A stretch of 61,055 bases of DNA from Acetobacteraceae bacterium (GTDB lineage: Bacteria; Pseudomonadota; Alphaproteobacteria; Acetobacterales; Acetobacteraceae): NCBI GenBank assembly GCA_947475245.1, contig CANJLW010000025.1, positions 1 through 61,055 of the forward strand, written 5' to 3'. Made by a program: the position numbers and the translations under genes. Under the pieces are notes generated by a model, which had not been told where the DNA came from, made no database searches, and worked only from the letters and a program-made list of their open reading frames with translations. This document shows positions 17,393 to 25,788 of the stretch, one piece after another (position 1 is the stretch's first letter; each line of letters opens with the position of its first letter).

Positions 17393-17894
17393 TGATATGG
17401 GTGCCTCGCTCGCGCCGTTCGCCACCCCTCTTATCGCCGCCACAGGCGCAATCCTTGTCGCTATCATCGCCGCTTTAAGCGCTATAGCCGTTGCTGCAAT
17501 CACTTATTGGACGACCAAAAAGCGGGAACGCGAGGCTGAGCTCCGCCGGGAAAAATTGGAACACTACAAGGATTTTGTGGCTACCCTCGCCGACGTTATT
17601 TCTGGCAATCGTACATTGGAGAACCAACAAGCGTTTGCGCGCGCGTGCAACAAGCTCAATCTGGTGGCGCCGTTATCGGTCATCGATGCATTCCGGGCGT
17701 TTCAAGACGAGGGCGACGGGGAGGAAGGTGAACAGGCAGAAACCAGACGCAACGCCCTGATGTCACACTTATTCTATGCCATGCGCGACGATTTAAGCGT
17801 GGGGAACAGGCGTGATGACCAGACGATATTGATCCGGTTTTGGACCGCAGGCACGGCGCAAACGCCGGAACATACGCGGTCTATGGGAGATTAA
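17388..17894 (+). CDS. Small membrane-anchored protein of unknown function
   Basis: 168 aa. Residues about 8-42 form one long hydrophobic segment rich in Ala and Ile, followed by a charged helix (TKKREREAELRREKLEHYKDF) that looks coiled-coil. A soluble region ends in an acidic patch (EDGxEE-like, about 105-120). No known enzyme motif is seen. Codon use is less GC-biased than in the flanking genes, with many A- and T-ending codons, hinting at later acquisition. Translation starts inside the stem of a perfect inverted repeat. It interrupts a run of CoA-metabolism genes. Confidence 0.7.
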   Translation: MSDMGASLAPFATPLIAATGAILVAIIAALSAIAVAAITYWTTKKREREAELRREKLEHYKDFVATLADVISGNRTLENQQAFARACNKLNLVAPLSVIDAFRAFQDEGDGEEGEQAETRRNALMSHLFYAMRDDLSVGNRRDDQTILIRFWTAGTAQTPEHTRSMGD

Positions 17895-17986
17895 TGCCGG
17901 ATAGACGCCGTATCGCGCACAGCACCCTTGACCGCGTCCGCCAAAGCCCCAAACTCCGCCGCAACAGACGCCCGAGGAAGCCTTCC

Positions 17987-19177
17987 ATGACCGACCTGAC
18001 CCTGTTTCGCCGGGAAACCCGCGTTTGGCTCGAAGCCAACTGCCCGCCCGTCATGCGCACCCGTATGCCGGAGGAGGAGCAGGTCGCCGGCGGCAAGCGC
18101 GCATCCTATGTCCGTCCCGAGCAAAAAATCTGGCTCGACCGCATGGCGGAAAAGGGCTGGACCGCGCCGACATGGCCGAAACAATACGGCGGCGGCGGCC
18201 TGTCCCCGGATGAGGCGATCGTGCTGGAAGAGGAAATGCAGGACCTCGGCTGCCGAGCACCATTGCGTGGTATGGGGCTGTCGATGCTGGGGCCAACTTT
18301 GTTGGAGTATGGCACCGAAGAACAGCGCCGGACGCATATTCCCAAGATCGTGTCGGGGGAAATCCGCTGGTGCCAGGGCTATAGCGAGCCGGGCGCGGGT
18401 TCCGACCTCGCCAGCCTCTCCACGCGCGCCGTTTTGCAGGGCGAACATTTCCTGGTCAACGGGCATAAGATCTGGACATCGAACGCGCATCTGTCCGACT
18501 GGATTTTCTGCCTCGTCCGCACCGATCCGACGGTGAAAAAGCATGACGGCATCAGCTTTCTGCTGATCGACATGGACGATCCCGGCGTGCGTCCGAACCC
18601 GATCAAGCTGATCAGCGGCAAGTCGGTGTTCTGCGAGACCTTCTTCGACAACGTGCGGGTGCCGGCCGGTCATCTGGTGGGGCATTTGAACAAGGGCTGG
18701 ACCATCGCCAAGCGGCTGTTGGAACACGAACGCAAGGGCATCGGCGGCATCGGCGCGCGCAACGCGGCGAAGTTCGAAGTGACTCCGGAAGCCATGGCGA
18801 AGGCCTATGCGGGCGAAGAAAACGGCCGCATCGCCGATCCGGTGCTGCGCGACCACATCGCAGCCTACTCGATGGATGCGCATGCGTTCCAATTGACCCG
18901 CCGCCGAGCGGCGGAGGAGGCGGAAGCCGGGACTCCGCCGGGGCCGTTGTCGGCGATGTTTAAATACTACGCCACCGAACTGAACAAGCGCCGCTACGAG
19001 ATGATGCTGGAAAGCGAGGGCGTGCAGGCGCTGGGCTGGGAGGGTGAGGGCTTCACCGACGACGAGTTGCGGATCACGCGGGAATGGCTGCGATCGAAGG
19101 CCAACACGATCGAGGGCGGCACGTCGGAAGTGCAGTTGAACATCATCGCCAAGCGCGTGCTGGCGCTGCCGGACTAG
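17987..19177 (+). CDS. Acyl-CoA dehydrogenase (large partner)
   Basis: Acyl-CoA dehydrogenase of 396 aa; ATG 17987 follows GAGGAAG. It has YSEPGAGSDLASL, the VNGHKIWTS phrase, and a C-terminal TIEGGTSEVQLNIIAKRVL typical of the family. It is followed 107 nt later by a second, smaller acyl-CoA dehydrogenase. Such adjacent pairs often form alpha2beta2 heterotetramers that oxidise bulky side chains (the FadE28/FadE29 arrangement known from steroid degraders); that assembly is inferred here. Confidence 0.92.
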   Translation: MTDLTLFRRETRVWLEANCPPVMRTRMPEEEQVAGGKRASYVRPEQKIWLDRMAEKGWTAPTWPKQYGGGGLSPDEAIVLEEEMQDLGCRAPLRGMGLSMLGPTLLEYGTEEQRRTHIPKIVSGEIRWCQGYSEPGAGSDLASLSTRAVLQGEHFLVNGHKIWTSNAHLSDWIFCLVRTDPTVKKHDGISFLLIDMDDPGVRPNPIKLISGKSVFCETFFDNVRVPAGHLVGHLNKGWTIAKRLLEHERKGIGGIGARNAAKFEVTPEAMAKAYAGEENGRIADPVLRDHIAAYSMDAHAFQLTRRRAAEEAEAGTPPGPLSAMFKYYATELNKRRYEMMLESEGVQALGWEGEGFTDDELRITREWLRSKANTIEGGTSEVQLNIIAKRVLALPD

Positions 19178-19219
19178 CCTCATGCGCCAGGGCGGGCAGT
19201 GCGTGCCGGACCCTCACCC

Positions 19220-19258
19220 GAAGCGCTGACGCGCTTCGACCTCTCCCGGTGGGAGGGG
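19220..19258. repeat. Double hairpin intergenic element
   Basis: Two adjacent inverted repeats between paired acyl-CoA dehydrogenase genes: GAAGCGC/GCGCTTC (19220-19237) and CCTCTCCC/GGGAGGGG (19240-19258, one wobble). The second resembles the 7835-7860 hairpin, so this may be a dispersed intergenic repeat of the genome or an intra-operon attenuating structure. Confidence 0.5.
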
Positions 19259-19284
19259 TGTTTCGACAGACAGGACCGATTGCG

Positions 19285-20397
19285 ATGCCGATGATTCTCA
19301 GCTCCGAAGCCCAGATGGTCCGCGATACCGCGCTGGACTTCTTCCGGGAGCGTAGCCCCGTGCTGGCGCTGCGCAAGCTGCGCGACAGCAACGACCCCGA
19401 CGGATTTTCCCGCGCGTTGTGGCGCGAGATGGCGGAACTCGGCTGGACCGGGTTTTTGGTGCCCGAAGACCATGGCGGGTCGGATTTCGGCGTGACCGGT
19501 CTGGCGCAGGTGATGGAAGCCGCCGGGCGCACGCTTGCCGCGACGCCGCTGCTGTCGACCGCGCTGCTGGGCGCGTCGTTGATCGCGCTGGGCGGGAACG
19601 AGGATCAGAAGGCGGAGCATCTGCCGCCGCTGGTCGCCGGGGAGCGTTTGTTTGCCCTGGCGTTGGAGGAAGGGCCGCGCCACGCGCCGGCGAAGATCGC
19701 CGCGACGGCGACGGTGGAAGCCGGGGGCTATCGACTGAACGGGTCCAAGCGGTTTGTGCTGGATGGGCATATCGCCGATGTGCTGATCGTGGTGGCGCAA
19801 AGCCCGAACGGCATCGCGCTGTTCCTTGTGCCCGGCGACGCGCCGGGGGTGACGCGCACGCGCACGACCATGGTCGACAGCCGCAACGCCGCGCTGGTTC
19901 GGCTGGAAAACGTCCATGTCGGCAAGGAAGCGCTGCTGCGCGGCGGGCCGGATTTGCTGGAAACCGTGCTGGATCGTGCTCGCGTCGCGTTGGCGGCGGA
20001 AATGCTGGGTTCGGCGTCCGAAGCGTTCGAGCGTACCGTGCAATATCTGAAGGATCGCAAGCAGTTCGGCGTGCAGATCGGCACATTCCAGGCGCTGAAG
20101 CACCGTGCCGCGCAGATGTTCTGCGAGATTGAGGTCACACGCTCCGCCACCATCGCCGCGTGTTCGGCTTTGGACGAAGGCGGCAACGAGGCCGCTGCTT
20201 TGGCGGCCCTGGCGAAGGGCAAGGCGAACGACACGCTGTTTTTGTGCGGGAACGAGGGTGTGCAGATGCATGGCGGCATCGGCATGACGGACGAGCACGA
20301 GATTGGGTTTTTCATGAAGCGCGCCCGGGCCGCGCAGGCGACGTTCGGCGATTCGACCTTTTGCAAGGACCGTTACGCCCACCTGATGGGCTACTGA
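19285..20397 (+). CDS. Acyl-CoA dehydrogenase (small partner)
   Basis: Acyl-CoA dehydrogenase-like protein of 370 aa from ATG 19285. The fold is recognisable: LVPEDHGGSDFG near 55, a GYRLNGSKRFVLDG segment, the RKQFGVQIGTFQALKH arginine region, and MHGGIGMTDEHEIGFF. The segment that normally reads TEPGxGSD is degraded to LEEGPRHAP, common in the small subunit of heteromeric pairs. It probably works with the 17987 gene product. Its stop overlaps the convergent FlgL-like gene by 7 nt. Confidence 0.88.
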   Translation: MPMILSSEAQMVRDTALDFFRERSPVLALRKLRDSNDPDGFSRALWREMAELGWTGFLVPEDHGGSDFGVTGLAQVMEAAGRTLAATPLLSTALLGASLIALGGNEDQKAEHLPPLVAGERLFALALEEGPRHAPAKIAATATVEAGGYRLNGSKRFVLDGHIADVLIVVAQSPNGIALFLVPGDAPGVTRTRTTMVDSRNAALVRLENVHVGKEALLRGGPDLLETVLDRARVALAAEMLGSASEAFERTVQYLKDRKQFGVQIGTFQALKHRAAQMFCEIEVTRSATIAACSALDEGGNEAAALAALAKGKANDTLFLCGNEGVQMHGGIGMTDEHEIGFFMKRARAAQATFGDSTFCKDRYAHLMGY

Positions 20398-21467
20398 AGC
20401 AGTTTCACCAGCGACAGACTGTTGGTATCGATCAGCAGGCGATACGAAGTCTGTAGCTGGGTCTGCACCAGAGAGATCTTCGACAGGATCGTGGCCATGT
20501 CGACCTCCTGCGCTTCGGCCAGTTGGGTCGATACGGCCGTGGACAGATCGCCCAGGCGGGCGCGCGTGTCCGCCATGCGGGCCTGCCGATCGCCGAAGAC
20601 GCCGACATCGATTGCCATCGCGCCGATAGACTCCGTCAGCCCCGCGCGGGTGTCGTCGATCAGGGCGGCGAAGCCGGGGTCGGTGGCCTGGGTGTCGCGC
20701 AGGGAGCCGATGGTCGCGAGCGCGCGCATGAGGTCGCGCATGTAGGAGCCGGTGGAGGACGGGCCGTCCGACACCGCGGCGCTGTTGGCGCCGGCCAGCA
20801 GGCCGGTCGGGATGGTTTCATTCGGGCCGACCTGGGTGACGGGCGTTTTCAGTTCGGAAGCGTCGCGCGACAGCCAGGCGGAAAAGGGGCTGATGCCGTC
20901 GGCGTTCGACGCGGCGATACCCAGAGTGGCGGCGGTCGTGGCGGCGGCGCCGTTGGCCGTCAGGCCCTGGATCGCGGTTGCGATCGCGCTGTAGAAGCCG
21001 GACGCCGTGATGTCCTCGGCTTCCGGGATCGGGGGATTGTCGGAATCCTGACCGGCGAAGACGTAGCCGGTCGCGTCGCGGGCGTTCAGCAGGTTGGCGA
21101 CCTGTCCCAAGGCGGCGCGCGCGTTGGCGGCGATGGGGTCGATGCCGCCCTGGTTGAAGCTGGTCAGCGCATTCAGTTGGGCGCGGAAGTCGGCGGCGAT
21201 CTGCTGGATTTGTTTCATGGACGCCTGGATGGTTTCCATCCGTCCGGTGGCGGCGTCGATATTGGCCTGCCATACGCCGATGGTCTCGATCCGCGGTTTC
21301 AACGACAGCGATTGTGCCAGGCCCTGGCCCAGCCCGGCATAGGTTTCGGCGACCATGCCGGAGCTTGCCTGCCCGGTCAGCGTGGTCAGCCGATCGCGCG
21401 TTTGCGACCCTTGCTGGATCAGTTGCGCCAGCATTCCATAGCCCATTGGTCCGACAGTGCCGCTCAT
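20391..21467 (-). CDS. Flagellin/FlgL-like hook-filament junction protein
   Basis: 358 aa with flagellin-type ends: an N-terminal helix region (QQGSQTRDRLTTLTGQASSG) and a C-terminal coiled segment with AQEVDMATILSKISLVQTQLQTSYRLL, both typical of FlgL or flagellin D0/D1 domains. The middle has DATGYVFAGQDSDNPPI, a FlgL hallmark. No other flagellar structural gene is in the window, so this copy is detached from the main flagellar cluster. It could be FlgL itself or an accessory flagellin-like protein. Confidence 0.82.
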   Translation of the reverse strand: MSGTVGPMGYGMLAQLIQQGSQTRDRLTTLTGQASSGMVAETYAGLGQGLAQSLSLKPRIETIGVWQANIDAATGRMETIQASMKQIQQIAADFRAQLNALTSFNQGGIDPIAANARAALGQVANLLNARDATGYVFAGQDSDNPPIPEAEDITASGFYSAIATAIQGLTANGAAATTAATLGIAASNADGISPFSAWLSRDASELKTPVTQVGPNETIPTGLLAGANSAAVSDGPSSTGSYMRDLMRALATIGSLRDTQATDPGFAALIDDTRAGLTESIGAMAIDVGVFGDRQARMADTRARLGDLSTAVSTQLAEAQEVDMATILSKISLVQTQLQTSYRLLIDTNSLSLVKLLQ

Positions 21468-21578
21468 ACCCTGTGCAGGGCAAGGTTCGGGCCAAGGTGA
21501 ACATCGCAGTATTTCACTGCGGGTTTGCGTCGAAGCGCCGGCGCGGGTGGGCGGTCGATCCGACCCACCCGGCAGGTT

Positions 21579-22373
21579 TTACCGGCCCTTAAAGGCCGGG
21601 GGGCGCTTGGCGACGAAGGCGTTGGCGGCTTCGGCGTGGTCTTCGGTCTCTCGCGTGCGGAGCATGCCGTAGGCCTCGGAATCCAGCGTGTCCGACAGGG
21701 AACCGTCCTCGGCGGCCTTCATGTTGCGCTTGATGTAGCGCCAGGCCATCAGCGGGCCGGAGGCGAAGGTGCGTGCCTGCGCCATGGTTTCAGCCGACAG
21801 ATCGGCGTCGGGCACGACGCGGCTGACCAGGCGCAGATCGGCCAGTCGTTGCGCGTTCATGATTTCGGCGGTGAAGTAAAGCTCCCGCGCCAAAGCGGGG
21901 CCGACGATGCGGGTCAGGAAGTAGCTGCCGCCGTAATCGCCGGACAGGCCGATCCGGGCGAAAGCGGTGGTCATGCGGGCGGAGGCGGCGGCGATGCGCA
22001 TGTCGCAGGCGAGTGCCAGTGACATCCCGGCACCGGCGGCGACGCCGTTCAGCATGGCGATCGTGGGTTTCGGCATGTCGTGCAGCAGGCGCGATGCCTC
22101 CATCCCCACGCGCAGGGTGTCGGCGCGCAACTCGGGGGACAGCGTGGTTTTGCCGGCCGCGGCGGCCTGCGCGGCGACGTCGCCGCCGGAACAGAAGGCG
22201 CGTCCGGCGCCGGTCAGCACCACGCAGCCGATGGCGGGATCGACGGCATAGTCGGCGAGCAGCGCGCGCAGCCCGGCGATCATTCCGCCGGTCAGCGCGT
22301 TCAGTCGTTCCGGTCGGTTCAGCGTGATGACGGCCAGGCCGTTATCGACCTGCGCGATGATTTCGTCGCTCAT
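21579..22373 (-). CDS. Enoyl-CoA hydratase/isomerase family protein
   Basis: Crotonase-fold protein of 264 aa from ATG 22373. It has VITLNRPERLNALT, the oxyanion loop FCSGGDVAAQ, and GVAAGAGMSLALACD. Active-site acidic residues lie near IGLSGDYGGSYFL. Its start overlaps the stop of the ThDP-dependent enzyme gene (ATGA), so the two are translated together. A GC-rich imperfect hairpin at about 21545-21570 downstream could terminate the pair. Confidence 0.9.
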   Translation of the reverse strand: MSDEIIAQVDNGLAVITLNRPERLNALTGGMIAGLRALLADYAVDPAIGCVVLTGAGRAFCSGGDVAAQAAAAGKTTLSPELRADTLRVGMEASRLLHDMPKPTIAMLNGVAAGAGMSLALACDMRIAAASARMTTAFARIGLSGDYGGSYFLTRIVGPALARELYFTAEIMNAQRLADLRLVSRVVPDADLSAETMAQARTFASGPLMAWRYIKRNMKAAEDGSLSDTLDSEAYGMLRTRETEDHAEAANAFVAKRPPAFKGR

Positions 22374-24022
22374 TCCGCTTTCCCTCCGCGATGCGAGAAT
22401 GCTGTCTCCGCACTGGTGATGAATTCCAGCAGGCAGGTGTGGCCTTCTTCCGTCGCGCGTTTGGCGCGCAGGATGGCATTGCCGACATCGTTCGGGTCCG
22501 ACACACGCTCGCTCCATCCGCCGAGTTCGCGGGCGAGGTTGGCATAGTTGCCGCCGAGATCGCGGGCCTTGTGCAACTCGTGCGACAGTTTCATGTGCGG
22601 AATTTCGATCGCCATGGTCGAGTTGTTCAGCACGATGGTGCAATGGGGGATGCCGCAGCGCACGGCGGTTTCGAAGTCGAGACCGGTCATGCCAAAGGCG
22701 GCGTCGCCCATGAAGTTGACGCAGAACTTGTCGGGCGCGGCGACTTTTGCGCCCATGGCGAAGCCGAGACCGGTGCCCAGCTGGTGCGACTTGCCCCAGC
22801 CCAGATAGCCGCGCGGCGTGGTGGCGCGATAGAACGGCAGCAACTGGTCGCGCGGGCTGCCGGAATCGTGCGTGACGATCGCCTGCGCCGGGTCGATGAC
22901 GCGGATGAACTCGTTCATCACGTGGTACGGCGTGATCGGCGATTCTTTCGAATTCAGCTTCGCCGCCCAGCGCGCCAGCCAGATCGCGCGTTCGGCCGCG
23001 ATTTCCGCCGCCGGAGATCGGTTGGGCAGCTTGCCGCCGAGCCGATCCTTCACCGCCGCGATCACGGCGGCCAGGGTCAGCTTGGCGTCGCCCAGCAGTG
23101 CGATCTCGGTGTTATAGGATTTGTGGAGGTCGCGGGTGTCGTTGGTGGCGTGGATGATCGGCACGCCCTTGGGCAAAGGCGGCGTGGTCAGCGGATGGCG
23201 GTTCAAGCCGGTGCCGATGCCGAAGATCAGATCGGCCTTGGTATAGAGAAACAAGCGGCCGGGACCGGTGAAGGTATTACCGCCGGAGCCGAGGGCGAGG
23301 GCGTGATCCTCGGGGAAGGCGCTTTTGCCGTCGACGGTGGTCATGACCGGCGCTTGCAGCAGTTCGGCGAGTTCGACCAACTCGTCCGACGCTTCGGCAT
23401 AGAGCACGCCCTGACCGGCCAGGATCACCGGGCAATTCGCCGCCAGCAGCATTTTCGCCGCGTCGTCGGCGTCGCGCGGATCGGGGGCGGAGATGGTCTG
23501 GCGCATCGGCGTGTAATCCAGCACGTCGGAGCCGATATCGAGATCGACGAGATCGCGCGGCACCTCCACCATCACCGGTCCCATCCGCCCGTTCTTCAGC
23601 GCATTAAACGCTCGGCGCATCACCGCTGGTGTCGATTCCGGCAGGCGGATTTCCTCGACCTGCTTGGTGACCGACGCATAGGTGCGGTGCGACTGGAAGG
23701 TCGGGAAGATTTGCGAGGAGTCACGTGCCTGCGCCAAGGGCAGGAACAGCACCGGCGCGGAGTCGGAATAGGCGGTGGCGATGCCGGGGAAGGCGTTTTC
23801 GGAGCCTGGGCCATACTGCATCGCGAAGACGCCGGCGGGTTTGCCGTTGGTGACGCGGGCATACCCGTCGGCCATATCGACACCGACGCGTTCCTGCCGG
23901 CAGATGATCGGGCGAATCCCCGCCGCGACGGCGTTTTCGATGATGGATGTGGTGGGGAAGCAGAACAGCGTCGTAACGCCTTCTCGCTTCAGGATTTCTG
24001 CGATTGCATCGGCGGCTCGCAT
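22370..24022 (-). CDS. Thiamine-diphosphate-dependent enzyme (acetolactate synthase/benzoylformate decarboxylase type)
   Basis: 550 aa from ATG 24022, with the three domains of the ThDP decarboxylase family: an N-terminal Pyr domain with the activating Glu in CRQERVGVDMADGYAR, a central domain (VILAGQGVLYAEASDEL), and a C-terminal PP domain with GDAAFGMTGLDFETAVR and the distal NN. The ThDP motif starts GDA instead of GDG, which is tolerated in parts of the family. It may decarboxylate or ligate a 2-oxo acid or cleave an acyl-CoA (oxalyl-CoA decarboxylase-like); coupling to a hydratase favours a CoA pathway. Upstream is a divergent solute-binding protein gene 137 nt away. Confidence 0.85.
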   Translation of the reverse strand: MRAADAIAEILKREGVTTLFCFPTTSIIENAVAAGIRPIICRQERVGVDMADGYARVTNGKPAGVFAMQYGPGSENAFPGIATAYSDSAPVLFLPLAQARDSSQIFPTFQSHRTYASVTKQVEEIRLPESTPAVMRRAFNALKNGRMGPVMVEVPRDLVDLDIGSDVLDYTPMRQTISAPDPRDADDAAKMLLAANCPVILAGQGVLYAEASDELVELAELLQAPVMTTVDGKSAFPEDHALALGSGGNTFTGPGRLFLYTKADLIFGIGTGLNRHPLTTPPLPKGVPIIHATNDTRDLHKSYNTEIALLGDAKLTLAAVIAAVKDRLGGKLPNRSPAAEIAAERAIWLARWAAKLNSKESPITPYHVMNEFIRVIDPAQAIVTHDSGSPRDQLLPFYRATTPRGYLGWGKSHQLGTGLGFAMGAKVAAPDKFCVNFMGDAAFGMTGLDFETAVRCGIPHCTIVLNNSTMAIEIPHMKLSHELHKARDLGGNYANLARELGGWSERVSDPNDVGNAILRAKRATEEGHTCLLEFITSAETAFSHRGGKAE

Positions 24023-24159
24023 GGGGACGCTCCCGGTTTGTTTGATCGGTGCGAAACTAAGCGGTGGGCGAAGGCGCGGCAATGGCGCGGGTGGCGGTGG
24101 TTGCGGTCGGCGCGGATCGCGGCGAACATCCGGGCAAAACGACGTGTTGGGGAAATGCC

Positions 24160-25740
24160 ATGAAACGACGCCGGTTTCTTCAGGGTTCCGCCGCGATCGC
24201 GGCGACGGGATCGCGGGTTGCCATCGCGCAGCCGGAACGCGCGCGCACGCTGCGCTTCGTGCCGCATGCGAACCTGACGCTGCTCGATCCGCACTTCACC
24301 ACCGCCCTGGTGACCACGAACCACGGCTGGACGATCTATGACACGCTGTTCTCGCTGAATCGCGCGCAGGAGGTCCGCCCGCAGATGGCGGCGGGCTATA
24401 CGATCGAGGACGAGGGGCGGACCTGTCTGATCACCCTGCGCGACGGGCTGCGGTTCCATAACGGCGAACCGGTGCTGGCGCGCGACTGCGCGCAAAGCCT
24501 GGCCAGGTGGTCGGCGCGCGAGACGATGGGCCAAAGCATCGCCCGCTTCGTCGATCAGTGGGGCGTTCGGGACGATCGCACCATCCGGATCGCGCTGAAG
24601 CGCCCCTTACCGGCGCTGATGCCGATCCTGGCGCGCGGCGGGGCGAGCATTCCCTTCATCATGCCGGAGCACATCGCGAAGACCGACCCGTTCAAGCAGG
24701 TGACGGAGACCATTGGCTCCGGCCCATACCGCTTCGTGAAGGACGAGTTCGTCGCGGGCTCTCGCGTGGTCTATGCCCGCAACGCCGATTACGTGCCGCG
24801 GCAGGAAGCGGCGGAGTGGACGTCGGGCGGCAAGGTCGCGCATTTCGATCGGGTCGAATGGAAAGTCATTCCGGACTCCGCGACGGCGGCACTGGCCCTG
24901 CAATCCGGGGAGATCGACTGGTACGAACAGGTGCAGCCGGATTTGCTGCCGCTGCTGCGCGCGCATCCCGGCATTGCGATCGGAAGCGCCAATCCCACCG
25001 GCTATAATGCCATCCTGCGCTTCAACCATCTGCAACCGCCGTTCAATAACGTCGCGATCCGGCGGGCCGTCATGATGGCCGTGGACCAAAGCGATTATAT
25101 GGCGTCGATCACCGCCAACGATCCGACCGCCTGGCGGGTCTGCAAATCGCTGTTGCCCTGCGGCACCGCCGACGGGCGGGAGATCGGTGCCTCCGCGATG
25201 CCGGGTAATCTGGAACGTGCCCGAGCGGCATTGAAGGAAGCCGGCTACAACAACGAAAAGATCGTCATCATCAGCCCGACAGACTTCGTCACCATCGGTC
25301 CCCTCGGCGACGTATCGTTCGACCTGTTCCGCCGGTTGGGCATGAATGTGGAGATCGTGCAGACCGACTGGGGCACCGTCTCGCAACGTCGCCTGAACCG
25401 GGAGGGCGTGGAGAAGGGCGGTTGGTCGGCGCTGCATACCTGGGGATCGTCCACCACGATCGGTAATCCGATCAGCCAGTTCTTCATGCGGGGATTGGGG
25501 GACAGCGGCTGGTCCGGCTGGTTCAAGGACGAGACGATCGAGCAGTTGACGGATCAGTGGCTGCTGGCGGGCAGCGACGCCGAACGCGCGTCGGTCGCCG
25601 ATGCGATCCAGCGCCAGGCGTTCGACCGGGTGCCGTCGGTGCCGCTGGGGCAGTTCCACATCCGCACCGCATACAGCAGGACGCTGACCGGATTGGTGGA
25701 GGCGCCTGGGGCGATGCCGTGGAATATAAAGCGGATATAG
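24160..25740 (+). CDS. ABC transporter substrate-binding protein, family 5, Tat-exported
   Basis: 526 aa from ATG 24160. The N-terminus MKRRRFLQGSAAIAATGSR is a twin-arginine signal. The body matches SBP_bac_5 (dipeptide/nickel/opine-type): LRDGLRFHNGEPVLARD near 100, then a GSGPYRFVKDE segment and a long second lobe. No permease or ATPase genes are adjacent, so it either works with transporter parts elsewhere or is an orphan binding protein. It ends at a strong hairpin shared with the convergent monooxygenase gene. Confidence 0.9.
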   Translation: MKRRRFLQGSAAIAATGSRVAIAQPERARTLRFVPHANLTLLDPHFTTALVTTNHGWTIYDTLFSLNRAQEVRPQMAAGYTIEDEGRTCLITLRDGLRFHNGEPVLARDCAQSLARWSARETMGQSIARFVDQWGVRDDRTIRIALKRPLPALMPILARGGASIPFIMPEHIAKTDPFKQVTETIGSGPYRFVKDEFVAGSRVVYARNADYVPRQEAAEWTSGGKVAHFDRVEWKVIPDSATAALALQSGEIDWYEQVQPDLLPLLRAHPGIAIGSANPTGYNAILRFNHLQPPFNNVAIRRAVMMAVDQSDYMASITANDPTAWRVCKSLLPCGTADGREIGASAMPGNLERARAALKEAGYNNEKIVIISPTDFVTIGPLGDVSFDLFRRLGMNVEIVQTDWGTVSQRRLNREGVEKGGWSALHTWGSSTTIGNPISQFFMRGLGDSGWSGWFKDETIEQLTDQWLLAGSDAERASVADAIQRQAFDRVPSVPLGQFHIRTAYSRTLTGLVEAPGAMPWNIKRI

Positions 25741-25751
25741 TCGAACCGGTT

Positions 25752-25780
25752 GGCCGGCTCCGCCATCGGCGGAGCCGGCC
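25752..25780. terminator. Bidirectional hairpin terminator
   Basis: Perfect 13-bp inverted repeat, GGCCGGCTCCGCC (25752-25764) and GGCGGAGCCGGCC (25768-25780), loop ATC, between convergent genes. Only short T runs flank it. Confidence 0.75.
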
Positions 25781-25788
25781 TTCAGTCG

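Noticed and set aside
19220-19258. Rho-independent terminator splitting the dehydrogenase pair
   Set aside because: No U-tract follows and the second dehydrogenase has no separate promoter that I can see; treated as an intergenic repeat instead.
22391-24163. A long plus-strand open frame over the ThDP enzyme
   Set aside because: Shadow of the minus-strand enzyme; composition is Gly/Arg/Asp-heavy with no motif.
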